From positions 1 through 64,000 of the forward strand of contig JAPKZK010000073.1 in NCBI GenBank assembly GCA_026393835.1: a DNA stretch of 64,000 nt. The letters run 5' to 3'. The translations under genes and the position numbers were made by a program. This DNA is from Candidatus Aminicenantota bacterium. GTDB taxonomy: Bacteria > Acidobacteriota > Aminicenantia > UBA2199. Positions 26,246-34,471 of the stretch are shown in pieces (the stretch's first letter is position 1; the number at the start of each line of letters is the position of its first letter). Under the pieces are notes generated by a model. That model did not search any database. It saw nothing but the letters and a program-made list of their open reading frames with translations, and was not told where the DNA came from.

Positions 26246-27316
26246 ATGGCAAAAAAACATTTCGGATTAATTTTAGCCGGCGGCCAGGGCACGCGGTTCT
26301 GGCCCTGGAGCACGGAAGATAAACCCAAGCAATTCCTGCCCATTGTCGGGAATGAACCTTTGATTACCCAGACCTTTAACCGGTTAAGGGAAACGAAAAC
26401 CTTGCCGCCGGAAAATATTTTCATCGTGGCGGATAAGAAATACCTGGGATTGGTAAGGGAAGCCATCCCGGGATTCAAGGAAAGCAATTTCATCGCCGAG
26501 CCTTCGCCGAAAAATACGGCCCCTTGCTTGATATTGTCCAACATTGTGCTTTCCGGCTTCGAAGCCGACGCCAATGTGGCGGTGGTCCCGGCGGATCATT
26601 ATATCCCGGACACGGATATTTTTGCGGCCCAACTGGAAGACGCCCTGAACTTCGCGGATAATAAATATATTATCACTTCCGGCATCAAGCCCACGGGGCC
26701 GCATACGGGGTACGGGTACATCAAATTTAAGGACGACTCATCTGCCCTTGCGGGAGATACGGAATTCTTCGCCGAGGAGGCCTTTCGAGAGAAACCTTCC
26801 CTTGAAGTGGCCGGGCAATACCTGGCGGAGGGGAATTATTACTGGAATTCCGGGATGTTCTTCTACAATTTGAAATTCTTTAAACGTCTCCTGGAAACGT
26901 ATTCCCCTTATTACTACGAACAATACCTGGAGCTGGAAAAGGCCTTTCAAAACAGGCGAGAGTTTGAAGATGCCTACAATGCGGTTAAGCCGGAATCCAT
27001 CGATTATGCTTTGATGGAGAAAGTAAAAGAGGCGAGGATGTTCAAAGCCGCGTTTCAGTGGAGCGATGTGGGCGCCTGGTCCAGCGTTTATGAATTGAAT
27101 CCCAAGGATGGACAGGGGAATGCGGCAATGAAGAGGAATAATATTTTCATCGATTCGGAAAACTCGCTGGTTTTTTCCACGGAAGAGAAACCCATTGCCG
27201 TGATCGGGTTGAGAGACATTGCCGTGATCGATACGGGAAACGGTATCCTGGTAGCGGATTTAAATCATTTGCAGAAGGTCAAAGAGGTGACGAGGAAGTT
27301 AAAGAATGATGAATGA
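26246..27316 (+). CDS. Mannose-1-phosphate guanylyltransferase
   Basis: About 356 residues from ATG 26246 (an ATG at 26231 in the same frame is possible; neither has a clear ribosome site). It opens 'LILAGGQGTRFWPWS' and 'DKPKQFLPIVG', the pyrophosphorylase signature of GDP-mannose-forming enzymes, then 'EPSPKNTAPC', 'ADHYI' and 'WNSGMFFY', and ends soon after 'AVIGLRDIAVIDTGNGILV'. It lacks the fused C-terminal isomerase of ManC/AlgA, so it is the single-function form. GDP-mannose would feed polysaccharide or glycan synthesis. Confidence 0.93.
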   Translation: MAKKHFGLILAGGQGTRFWPWSTEDKPKQFLPIVGNEPLITQTFNRLRETKTLPPENIFIVADKKYLGLVREAIPGFKESNFIAEPSPKNTAPCLILSNIVLSGFEADANVAVVPADHYIPDTDIFAAQLEDALNFADNKYIITSGIKPTGPHTGYGYIKFKDDSSALAGDTEFFAEEAFREKPSLEVAGQYLAEGNYYWNSGMFFYNLKFFKRLLETYSPYYYEQYLELEKAFQNRREFEDAYNAVKPESIDYALMEKVKEARMFKAAFQWSDVGAWSSVYELNPKDGQGNAAMKRNNIFIDSENSLVFSTEEKPIAVIGLRDIAVIDTGNGILVADLNHLQKVKEVTRKLKNDE

Positions 27317-27445
27317 TGAAGAAAAGACGGAAGGTGAGAAGGTAAGAAGGTAAGAGGGTAAGAGGGTAAGAAGGTGAAAAAAAAAGGAAGAGCGGAAGAA
27401 AAAAGAAGGTGAGAAGGTGAGAGGGTAAGAAGGTGAGAAAAAAAA
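27306..27445. repeat. TGAATGA then GAAGGTAAGAAGGTGAG repeat tract
   Basis: After the guanylyltransferase stop the spacer 27317-27503 is almost entirely repeat: 'gaatgatgaatgatgaag', then about 110 bases of 8-bp GAAGGTGA/GAGGGTAA units interrupted by 'aaaaaaaaggaagagc'. Same families as 14668-14737 and 19562-19626. Confidence 0.85.
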
Positions 27446-27503
27446 GGAAGAAAGGAGGGCCTTCAGCCCGGGTCAATTAAACGGGTGAACATTCTGTGAG
27501 TGA

Positions 27504-27725
27504 TTACGCCGACATCTGGTAAATTACCGGTTTATAGCGGGGTTTAGGAATGGGTTTTTTCTCACGTTTAGCCGCTTCGAGCCATACTTCTTTAACAATT
27601 TCCACTTCCGTTAATGCATCTTGCCGGGATTTACCGAAAGCTGAGCAGTGTTTTAAGTCAGGTATATCGGCAATATAGCCCTGGTCGTCTTCACTGTAAA
27701 ATATGTTTATGTGATAATCTTTCAT
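27504..27725 (-). CDS. HicB-family antitoxin
   Basis: A 73-residue protein, 'INIFYSEDDQGYIADIPDLKHCSAFGKSRQDALTEV' in outline (cores 'GYIADIPDL' and 'SAFGKSRQDAL'), the partial RNase-H-like HicB fold. The ATG overlaps the TGA of the degraded hicA upstream (27722-27725), the usual hicA-hicB coupling. Since hicA is broken, this is an orphan antitoxin. Confidence 0.85.
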   Translation of the reverse strand: MKDYHINIFYSEDDQGYIADIPDLKHCSAFGKSRQDALTEVEIVKEVWLEAAKREKKPIPKPRYKPVIYQMSA

Positions 27726-27867
27726 TGGGAAACCTCCAGCTTTATATCATATTCTTCTATTAACTCTAAAAATTGAAACCGAAAGCTTCGACTAAATGGA
27801 CGAATTCTGTAAATTTTATATTCTTGGAACCCGATAGTACTTTCAATAGAATTTTCTCTGGTTTCAT
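27722..27867 (-). pseudogene. hicA toxin with internal deletion
   Basis: Starting at ATG 27867 the frame reads 'MKPEKILLKVLSGSKNI' and 'LVEAFGF', the HicA N-terminus, then stops. In another frame the DNA continues 'QFLELIEEYDIKLEV' and ends TGA overlapping hicB, the HicA C-terminus. About 25-30 central residues, including the dsRBD-like 'GSHH' catalytic His region, are missing and the frame is shifted. HicA is normally about 75-80 residues. The toxin should be inactive. Confidence 0.75.
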
Positions 27868-28081
27868 GGTACACCCTGTGTGCAGGAAACATCCCGGTTA
27901 TTTTTCATCATGGGACCATTTTATAAGAAATCAATGATAATTTCAAGTGGCAAGCAAATTTTCCAATCAATACTCTCTCTTCATTCATCATTCATCATTC
28001 ATCATTCAAATCCTTTAACTAACTATAACCGGAACCGATTTGAATGTCAAGACCAGAGAAAAGCAGAAGGTAAGTCGATTG
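27868..28081. repeat. Gene-free spacer with TCATCATTCATCA repeats
   Basis: Contains four copies of the TCATCATTCA unit at 27981-28008 (reverse complement of the TGAATGA family). No gene, tRNA or clear terminator is visible. Confidence 0.75.
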
Positions 28082-28546
28082 TTAATGGTTAATAAAAAAG
28101 TAAATATAAAGCTGCAGTAATGCCAGCGCGTAAAGGGCGGCCATGATATCGTCCAACATAATACCCAATCCACCGGGGATTTTCTCAAGCCTTCTAATAG
28201 GAAACGGTTTTAAAATATCGAAGAACCGGAACAAGAAAAAACCGGCAATATACAAAGATATCTGGTGGGGAACCAGCAGCAAAGCGACCATCTGCCCAGC
28301 CACTTCATCGATGACACACGAGCCCGGGTCTTTTTTATTAAAATGCTTTTCCGCTTCGCCGGAAGCCGGTATGCCCACGACAAATACGATCGCAATAGCG
28401 ACCAACTGGATGTACAGCGGCGCCCGCCAATAAGGCCCGATAAAATAAACCAGCAGCATCGTAGCCAGGGACGCGCAAGTTCCCGGCGCCAGCGGGCTGC
28501 GACCAATGCCGAAAAATGTGGCAATCAATAGCCGGATATTTCTCAT
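28082..28546 (-). CDS. pgpA: Phosphatidylglycerophosphatase A
   Basis: A 154-residue membrane protein: 'FFGIGRSPLAPGTCASLA' at the start, 'VIDEVAGQMVAL' in the middle and 'RFFDILKPFPI' plus 'GGLGIMLDDIMAALYA', all PgpA (PF04608) blocks. It dephosphorylates phosphatidylglycerol phosphate to phosphatidylglycerol in the inner membrane. The start overlaps the rimO stop by four bases, suggesting coupling. Confidence 0.93.
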   Translation of the reverse strand: MRNIRLLIATFFGIGRSPLAPGTCASLATMLLVYFIGPYWRAPLYIQLVAIAIVFVVGIPASGEAEKHFNKKDPGSCVIDEVAGQMVALLLVPHQISLYIAGFFLFRFFDILKPFPIRRLEKIPGGLGIMLDDIMAALYALALLQLYIYFFINH

Positions 28547-29865
28547 ATACGTTCTCCATAAACCATCTCATGCTGGAAACCGGTGATTTTGATTTTAAAC
28601 ATGTGATAATCATCCTCGAACGGTTCATTCACCTGAGTAAAGCCATCGGTCTCCGGCGCCTGCGATGTGATGCGGCCAATGGTGGAATGCCCATCCCAGG
28701 GACTGGGCCCATGGGGCAAAAAATCCTGCACTGTACCGATAATCTTTTCATTATATTTTTCCATGTTTTGATCGGAAATATCCATCAACATTTCCTTCCG
28801 CGCTTCGATCACAGCTAGCGTATTTTTCTTTTTATATTTAAAGGCTTCGGTGTTCTCTTCATCCGAATATCCGAAAACCCCGAACCGCTCGATTTTCGAT
28901 TTTTCGGCAAAATCCAACAGTTCCTCGAACTCCGCCCTGGTCTCGCCGGGGAAACCTACAATAAATGAAGAGCGTATCACGGCATCCTTATATTTACCCC
29001 GGATTTTCTTCAGCAATTCCAGGTTCCGGGCGCCGCCTCCGCCCCGGTTCATTCGTTTCAGCAAGGTTTCCGATACATGCTGAAAGGGGAGATCGAAATA
29101 GGGGATAATGCCGGGATAGGAAAAACCGGCGATGATCTCGTCCGTCATCTCTTCGGGCATCAGGTAGAGCACCCTGACGGCGTTAAATTCCAGGGAAGAT
29201 ATCTCTTTCAGTAGTTCCGGCAGTTGGGATTTCGGGCCCCTGTCTTTACCGAAATAGGTTGAGTCCTGGGAGATCAGGTTGATTTCCTGGAACTCCATTT
29301 CTTTATACGATTTCGCTTCTTTGATAATAGAAGCGATGGTCCGCGACCGGAACGGACCCCGTATTTGCGGGATGGCGCAAAAACTGCACTGCATGTTGCA
29401 GCCTTCGGAAATCTTGATAAACGTGCTGTTGGGGGAAGTGGTAATAATCCGGTTATGGCTTTCGTCGTAGAGGAAGAGGTTTTTGTTTTCATATCCTGTT
29501 TTTTCCTCGCCGGCAATCAAACGGGCCAGTTGGTCCAGGTCATTGACGCCCCAGATTATATCGGCTTTTTTAAAATTGGCTTTCAGTTCTTCATAGTACC
29601 TTTGGGTCAGGCAGCCGAAAATCGCCACTTGTTTGGTTTCGCCGGTTTCTTTCTTTTCCAGGGCCGCCAGTATCTCCTGGATGCCTTCTTCTTTGGCTTC
29701 GCGGATAAACCCGCAGGTATTGATGATAATCCAGTCGGAATTTTCGTATGAAGATACGACCCGGATATTATGTTTTTCCAGCATCCCGCCCAGGACTTCG
29801 GTATCTACGACGTTTTTGAAACATCCCAGGCTGACGAAAGAAGCAGTAATTGTTTGTTTTTCCAT
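28543..29865 (-). CDS. rimO: Ribosomal protein S12 methylthiotransferase RimO
   Basis: A 440-residue radical-SAM methylthiotransferase: N-terminal UPF0004 domain with 'SLGCFKNVVDTE', 'NTCGFI' and 'FGCLTQRY' (three cluster Cys), radical-SAM motif 'EGCNMQCSFCAIPQIRG' (Cys triad), and a C-terminal TRAM-like segment. 'SLGCxKNxVDSE' is the RimO-specific form, separating it from MiaB. It methylthiolates Asp89 of S12. Confidence 0.95.
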   Translation of the reverse strand: MEKQTITASFVSLGCFKNVVDTEVLGGMLEKHNIRVVSSYENSDWIIINTCGFIREAKEEGIQEILAALEKKETGETKQVAIFGCLTQRYYEELKANFKKADIIWGVNDLDQLARLIAGEEKTGYENKNLFLYDESHNRIITTSPNSTFIKISEGCNMQCSFCAIPQIRGPFRSRTIASIIKEAKSYKEMEFQEINLISQDSTYFGKDRGPKSQLPELLKEISSLEFNAVRVLYLMPEEMTDEIIAGFSYPGIIPYFDLPFQHVSETLLKRMNRGGGGARNLELLKKIRGKYKDAVIRSSFIVGFPGETRAEFEELLDFAEKSKIERFGVFGYSDEENTEAFKYKKKNTLAVIEARKEMLMDISDQNMEKYNEKIIGTVQDFLPHGPSPWDGHSTIGRITSQAPETDGFTQVNEPFEDDYHMFKIKITGFQHEMVYGERI

Positions 29866-29959
29866 TTAGGCATTGTACCAGATTATGCGGTGTTCTGCAA
29901 CCGGCAGTACAATTCCTAACCCCAGCGTCACGGTTAGGGCCCATCCGAAATGGTTTAGT

Positions 29960-30154
29960 TTATCGGCTGGAAGAGGATTGGATAAGTATTTCGACGATGA
30001 TATCTTTTCGCGTCGCCCGGCCGTGGGAATCTTTTTTAATGAATACCAACCGGTAACGCCCCACAAAACCCGGCCCCGGCTGCCAATAAAAAATTCCTCT
30101 TTCAACGTCCATCGTCGAACCTACTATAATCAAATAAATAATAGTTCTCTTCAT
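29960..30154 (-). pseudogene. Short remnant with an Ig/cadherin-like strand pair
   Basis: A 64-codon frame from ATG 30154 with CGGAGG upstream. It reads 'MKRTIIYLIIVG' then 'GIFYWQPGPGFVGRYRLVFI', phrases that recur at the ends of putative Ig-like repeats of large secreted proteins. The N-terminal part resembles a start of a signal peptide fused to a C-terminal repeat fragment, so I regard it as a deletion remnant of a larger surface protein rather than a functional gene. An overlapping minus frame (29866-30105) is not convincing. Confidence 0.4.
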
Positions 30155-30250
30155 ATTTTCCTCCGGTTAAATGGCTAAGGAGTAATTATAATATTATTCC
30201 CCTATTTTTTTGTAAAGATTTATAATTGTTTATATCTTTTCTCCTCGCCT

Positions 30251-30281
30251 CTTCATCATTCATCATTCATCATTCATCATT
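30251..30281. repeat. TCATCATTCATCA repeat at regulator 3' end
   Basis: Four TCATCATTCA units abut the stop codon of the XRE-type regulator; part of the dispersed TGAATGA family. Confidence 0.8.
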
Positions 30282-30732
30282 AATCTGCCTGCGGTTCCAC
30301 GGGTGCGACGGGTTTCGAAATGGGGGGTTCTTGATTTTTCTTATATTTATAGTAGTACAACATTATTTCATGCATCAGCATGGGGTCCTGGTCCATATCA
30401 TTTAATAGTCCCTTCACATCGGGTGCTTTATTTTCCAGGCGCCTGGTTATTGTATCCGGGGCAATGATGGGTTGCTTCTCATTATTACGCATGGGTTGAC
30501 TGCCGAAGAGAACCCAATCCAAAGATACACCCAGTTCCTTGTGCAGCCGGGATAGAGTATCCAGGCAGGGAAGAAAAAAACCGGTTTCATTTTTATAATA
30601 AGTAGTCTGGTTAAGTCCTAATTTCAATGCCATCTCGCCGCGGGTAAGCCGGAGTTCTTCTCGGATTAGCGCTAACCTTTGTCCGACCGTTGCCAGGAAA
30701 GTTCCTGTTTGGACCTTCATCTTTTTTTTCAT
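30280..30732 (-). CDS. XRE-family transcriptional regulator
   Basis: A 150-residue protein with a helix-turn-helix near the N-terminus ('GQRLALIREELRLTRGEMALKLGLNQTTYYKNE', cores 'MALKLGLNQTTY' and 'LSRLHKELGVSLDWVLFG'). The C-terminal 70 residues are acidic and have no recognised domain. ATG 30732 has GGAGG upstream. A 21-bp tandem array (30832-31062) lies immediately upstream in its promoter region. Confidence 0.85.
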   Translation of the reverse strand: MKKKMKVQTGTFLATVGQRLALIREELRLTRGEMALKLGLNQTTYYKNETGFFLPCLDTLSRLHKELGVSLDWVLFGSQPMRNNEKQPIIAPDTITRRLENKAPDVKGLLNDMDQDPMLMHEIMLYYYKYKKNQEPPISKPVAPVEPQAD

Positions 30733-30831
30733 TTTTGTTCCTCCTTCACGCTATTTTAACATACTTTATTGCGTATTACAACTATTTTATTGCATTGTAA
30801 GGTCTAAATATTCCGCAGCACTACCTTTGTA

Positions 30832-31062
30832 TTGCCTAGAACAACCGATGTAATGTAGAGAACAACCATTGTAATGTGGAGAACAACCTTTGCAATGCAG
30901 AGTACGACATTTGCAATGCGGAGAACAACCTTTGCATTGCGGAGTACGATATTTGTAATGCGGAGAACAACCTTTGTGCTGCGTAGAGCGACCTTTCCAT
31001 TGCAGAGAACAACCTTTGTAATGTATAGAACGACATTTGCGTTGCATAGAACAACCTCTGCA
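30832..31062. repeat. Tandem array of eleven 21-bp units (AATGCGGAGAACAACCTTTGC)
   Basis: Eleven contiguous 21-bp units (consensus 'atgcggagaacaacctttg' plus two variable bases) run from 30832 to 31062, with a decayed twelfth to about 31083. No stop codon occurs in three minus frames and at least one plus frame across the array, giving alternative heptapeptides (QRLFSAM, KVVLRIA, CSPHCKG, RTTFAMR). None has a good ribosome site. It has the same period and copy number as the unrelated array at 12925-13155. The surrounding 488-base interval 30733-31220 holds no other feature. Confidence 0.9.
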
Positions 31063-31220
31063 ATGCATAGTAAGAATGATGTCTTCATATTATGAGGAAA
31101 AGGCGATGTTTCTTTGCTTCGGGTAACAAAATAGGTAACCGCTGGTTTCCGTATCCCTTGCCCCAGGATTTTCAGATTGATATTATTGCTTTTTCCTTTG
31201 TATTATGATATTTTGGGGGT

Positions 31221-31370
31221 ATGGAATTTTTTGAGAATTTCTTAGAAGTCTTAAAAGAGCTCTGGCAAGAAAAAGTAGAATATGATCTAATCGGAGGTTT
31301 TGCCGTGATAATTCACGGCATGCCGCGCGTTACCCAGGACCTGGATATTTTTGTAAAAGGGGAAGAATAA
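31221..31370 (+). pseudogene. Nucleotidyltransferase (MNT/AbiEii-like) N-terminal fragment
   Basis: A 49-codon frame reading 'YDLIGGFAVIIHGMPRVTQDLDIFVKG' in part (cores 'IGGFAVIIHG' and 'TQDLDIFV'), the start of a nucleotidyltransferase of the AbiEii/minimal type, ending at TAA just after the DLDIFV metal motif. The remaining fold (about 100 or more residues) is missing. It is followed eight bases later by a small gene that elsewhere usually accompanies such nucleotidyltransferases. Confidence 0.7.
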
Positions 31371-31378
31371 AAAATAAG

Positions 31379-31633
31379 ATGGGCTTACAAAAATTTAAAA
31401 CTTTCCAGGAAGCAGAGCGGGCGCTGTGGTGTTCGCATCCTGATGAAAAGTATTTTAAACAGGTAAGGGAGTTATTTGAATTGGCAAACCGGCTTTGTCC
31501 TCCTGATTTTCCCAGGGGTGTATTCAAGTACCGCACCATGGAAGAAGCGGATAATGCCAAACAAGAATGGCTTCTTCAAAATGCTTTGAAAAAAAGAGCC
31601 TCCCGGGGACTGCCTTCCCCTAATAATCCCTAA
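31379..31633 (+). CDS. Small conserved hypothetical protein associated with nucleotidyltransferases
   Basis: An 84-residue protein, 'MGLQKFKTFQEAERALWC' then 'RELFELANRLCPPDFPRGVFKYRTMEEA' (cores 'LCPPDFPRGVFKYRT'). I know this as a small conserved family found next to nucleotidyltransferase genes, but no function is established. Its partner upstream (31221-31370) is truncated. Confidence 0.6.
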   Translation: MGLQKFKTFQEAERALWCSHPDEKYFKQVRELFELANRLCPPDFPRGVFKYRTMEEADNAKQEWLLQNALKKRASRGLPSPNNP

Positions 31634-31645
31634 ACCACTACTTAC

Positions 31646-32053
31646 CTATTTTTTGTCTAATCTATTTTTGATTTCATTTATCTTTTCAAGGATTTCTATT
31701 GCCCCTTTTTGAGCTCTTTCCGCATCTTCTTTTAGAAAAATTCTTTCGCCGTAAAAAGCAGGCGCCCGATCTTTGGCAAGCAGCATTGATATAAAAAGAA
31801 TCCTATCGGACGCTTCTTTTTCCACTTCGATACCTTTTTCCTTTAGAAGGCTAACAAATAATGGGGCTACGTTGTGAATCTTCGGATAATCAATCCCCAT
31901 TTTTTTCAAAATTCCTTTTAAAGAAAGCTCTACAACTTCTTGCGCCCTTCTTATTACAATATTCCATTTCCCTTTTTCAAACATGTGTTGCATTTCTTCG
32001 CAGTAACTTTCAGCGTCTTTGAGCAAATTCTCACCACTTTCAAAATTCGTCAT
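31646..32053 (-). CDS. HEPN-domain protein (HEPN-MNT module)
   Basis: A 135-residue four-helix protein: 'ESYCEEMQHMFEKGKWNIVIRRAQEVVELSLKGIL' (core 'WNIVIRRAQEVVELSLKGIL') and 'KIHNVAPLF' are typical of HEPN proteins encoded beside minimal nucleotidyltransferases. HEPN partners are RNases kept silent by nucleotidylation. The canonical Rx4-6H motif is not obvious, so it may be a non-catalytic HEPN. It overlaps the MNT gene by four bases. Confidence 0.8.
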   Translation of the reverse strand: MTNFESGENLLKDAESYCEEMQHMFEKGKWNIVIRRAQEVVELSLKGILKKMGIDYPKIHNVAPLFVSLLKEKGIEVEKEASDRILFISMLLAKDRAPAFYGERIFLKEDAERAQKGAIEILEKINEIKNRLDKK

Positions 32054-32721
32054 AACGCGACCTCAATCAGCTCCCCCGGTTGCCAGGAGGGCTTTAATTC
32101 CCAGTACCAGGACCCATCAGGAAGATTCACTTTTCTTGAACCTAATTTTGTTGTTTCAATTCTCATTTTTTCCAGTAGATCGGTAAAACACTTGTCCTGT
32201 TCAAATAAGATGATTCCTTCTTCCATCATGTCTAAAAGGATCAAGGGATTATTCCTGATTTCCGTCAGCGTCATGAACAATGGTGAAATTTCTCCATAAA
32301 TACCGTTGTTATAAAGCCTTTGATATTCCTGGCTCTCATCCGATTGGAGTGCGGAATTCACATAAACACTATCCACATCGACCTCTCCTTTCCTGTATAG
32401 GATTAGAAGGTCGATATCGGACTCCGGTCTGGCGCTGCCGCGAGCTACAGAACCATATAAAGTAACGGAAAGAAGATTATCCTTCATGCCTTCTTGCAGG
32501 TTCTTTATAAATATCCGCAAGAATTTTTTATAAACAAGGTAGTCGATCTTTTTTGCTTGCTTTCCTGTATTTTTCTCTCGAAATATTACTTCACCAGTGT
32601 GAAGCACAACGGGTCGGTTTGTAATCTTCAATGCCTGGCCAACGTTTTGCTTATCCGATGAAATTTTCATACTTAATTTTACCCTGATTTCATATATTTT
32701 TGCAAGCACTTCCCGCACCAT
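32050..32721 (-). CDS. Nucleotidyltransferase (MNT-type) of HEPN-MNT module
   Basis: A 223-residue protein with 'VTLYGSVARGSARPESDIDLLILY', the GSxARG...SDIDLL signature of polymerase-beta-fold nucleotidyltransferases. It is longer than minimal MNTs (about 100-150 residues), with an extra N-terminal region (1-90) that has 'PVVLHTGEVIFREKN'. It would AMPylate its HEPN partner. The spacer 32722-32998 downstream of the defence operon has no gene, only 'ctgtgtcctctgtgacctc' type repeats. Confidence 0.85.
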   Translation of the reverse strand: MVREVLAKIYEIRVKLSMKISSDKQNVGQALKITNRPVVLHTGEVIFREKNTGKQAKKIDYLVYKKFLRIFIKNLQEGMKDNLLSVTLYGSVARGSARPESDIDLLILYRKGEVDVDSVYVNSALQSDESQEYQRLYNNGIYGEISPLFMTLTEIRNNPLILLDMMEEGIILFEQDKCFTDLLEKMRIETTKLGSRKVNLPDGSWYWELKPSWQPGELIEVAL

Positions 32722-32998
32722 TTTTTCATTTTGACATCAGCCCAATGAAAAGCCCGGGATTCAGAGAAATTTAAAAAAGTGCCACACGTTGTGGCACAAA
32801 TTCCCCGGCAATTCCGGGATAGACAAGAATGTCACTCTGTGTCCTCTGTGACCTCTGTGGCTATTTTTTTATTTTTTGCCAGAAAATGTCAGGATTTCAC
32901 GGGTTAATAATTAGACATCCATGAAATAATACCGGCAGGCAAGTTTATAAAAAGGAGAAAAGGTGAAAACATGCGCACCAGGATTAATGATCTTTTCA

Positions 32999-34471
32999 TT
33001 ATTTTTTATCCGGGGATAACCGTTTTAATTCCTTTTTTAGTTCTTCCACGGTCTTTATGGCGCCTTCCAATTCGGTTCTAAATTCATGTTTTTCAGGGTC
33101 GTAATGGCTGAAAGGATTTAAAACTAAAGTCTGATATTGTTCGATTTTATCCTTTATCCCGACCCCGATAGCGCCTTTAACGGCATCCCAAAAATTCCTT
33201 GTAGAATAGTCATTCAGTTTAAGTTGAAAGGGAATTTCCTTTTTTGTTTTAACACAGTAATCGTACAAAGCTTTCTCAAAGGCCGAGCGGGTATATACGG
33301 CAGCGGCCTTGTAGTCACTATTAACCAGGTGCCATTTCGCCCTTTCAATGAATTGCTGCTCATCCTTGATTCCAGGAATCTCAAATCCCTCTTTTGTTTC
33401 TTTAGTGTAGAATTCGAAGGCCATCCAGCCTTCGACGTTTTGCAGGTAGTTTTTTGCATATTCGTACCAGGGCTTGTCGTAAGTGGTAAGGAATACCTGG
33501 TAGTCATTGAAATCGGTTTTAAGGATTTCCAGGAGCGGAAGTCGGTTGGCCATATCCAAACCAATAAAAATATCGTCAAGAAAAAGGATTTTGCAGGGGA
33601 TGCTCTGGATATGACGCTTAATCATTCCCAGGTATATGGATATGGCCAGCGCGGACAACCGGGCCTCGTTGAGAAACAAATGGGGCTTCTGTACCGTTTT
33701 TCCCGCATAGCGTAATTCGACGTGGACGTGATTGTCCTCTACAAATCGATAATCAGGAGTGGGTCTGGCTTGCCGGTAAAACAACCGAAGATCAATGTGA
33801 TGTTTGAATTGATCCAATATGGGCTTCGTATGTTTTAGGATATATTCGTTGCTGCTCTCGTTGAATAATTCACCAAAGGCATCATTAAAGGTTTTCAATG
33901 CAGCATCGGCTTCTTCCTTCTTTCTCTTCATTGGATAACTGCGTCCGGTTTGCCTGGCAATAGCCGTTTCAACTTCTTCCCAGAGTTGCCCCAGTTCTTT
34001 GCCGCCGGTCAATGAATATTTGAAATGTTTGAGTACACCTTTTACCAGGAGATCGAACAGGTCTATCTCTTGATCTTTTTTTATGTGGTGAATATTAAGT
34101 AGATTCTTATAGGTAAGAAAGCTCTTTAATTTATTGGCATCGCGGATACTGGTTTCTGTACCACTGCCGGTATTCTTAGCTGTGGTGGATAACTCGAATA
34201 CCTGTTTTTTTTCCTCACCGTTACTATTGGGGTCAAAGGTAACTTTGATATAGCACTTCCCTTTTTGGTTGTCTTTGATAAAGATGTTCTCCACTTCGTT
34301 GAGATCGATCGCTTCCACAGAGGATTGAAAGAAGTCTTTTAGCGCGTAGAATAAAGAGCTTTTACCGCTGCCGTTTTCACCGTAAATAAATAGGTTTTTT
34401 CCTTTTACCTGGATTGTGTGTGTTCCATGGAAGGTTTTGTAGTTGTTGATTTCGATGGTCTCTATTTTCAT
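32999..34471 (-). CDS. SMC/RecF-like AAA ATPase of the restriction-like operon
   Basis: A 490-residue ATPase with 'IEINNYKTFHG' and Walker A 'YGENGSGKSSLFYAL' (about 31-45), an inserted helical region, and the ABC-type Walker B 'ILFLDDIFIGLDMANR'. The C-terminal 120 residues ('FEKALYDYCVKTKK', 'NPFSHYDPEKHEF') resemble the helical tail seen on RloC/OLD-like defence ATPases and could be HEPN-like; no TOPRIM motif is visible. It overlaps the methylase stop by four bases (ATGA). It probably acts with the methylase and helicase as the third component of a defence system. Confidence 0.75.
   Translation of the reverse strand: MKIETIEINNYKTFHGTHTIQVKGKNLFIYGENGSGKSSLFYALKDFFQSSVEAIDLNEVENIFIKDNQKGKCYIKVTFDPNSNGEEKKQVFELSTTAKNTGSGTETSIRDANKLKSFLTYKNLLNIHHIKKDQEIDLFDLLVKGVLKHFKYSLTGGKELGQLWEEVETAIARQTGRSYPMKRKKEEADAALKTFNDAFGELFNESSNEYILKHTKPILDQFKHHIDLRLFYRQARPTPDYRFVEDNHVHVELRYAGKTVQKPHLFLNEARLSALAISIYLGMIKRHIQSIPCKILFLDDIFIGLDMANRLPLLEILKTDFNDYQVFLTTYDKPWYEYAKNYLQNVEGWMAFEFYTKETKEGFEIPGIKDEQQFIERAKWHLVNSDYKAAAVYTRSAFEKALYDYCVKTKKEIPFQLKLNDYSTRNFWDAVKGAIGVGIKDKIEQYQTLVLNPFSHYDPEKHEFRTELEGAIKTVEELKKELKRLSPDKK

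Noticed and set aside
29866..30105. A 79-residue minus-strand protein gene
   Set aside because: It overlaps the better supported remnant at 29960-30154 in another frame and shows no domain or ribosome site.
30832..31062. CRISPR array or a coding gene in one of four open frames
   Set aside because: No spacers, and no frame has a good ribosome site or recognisable domain; openness follows from the 21-bp period.
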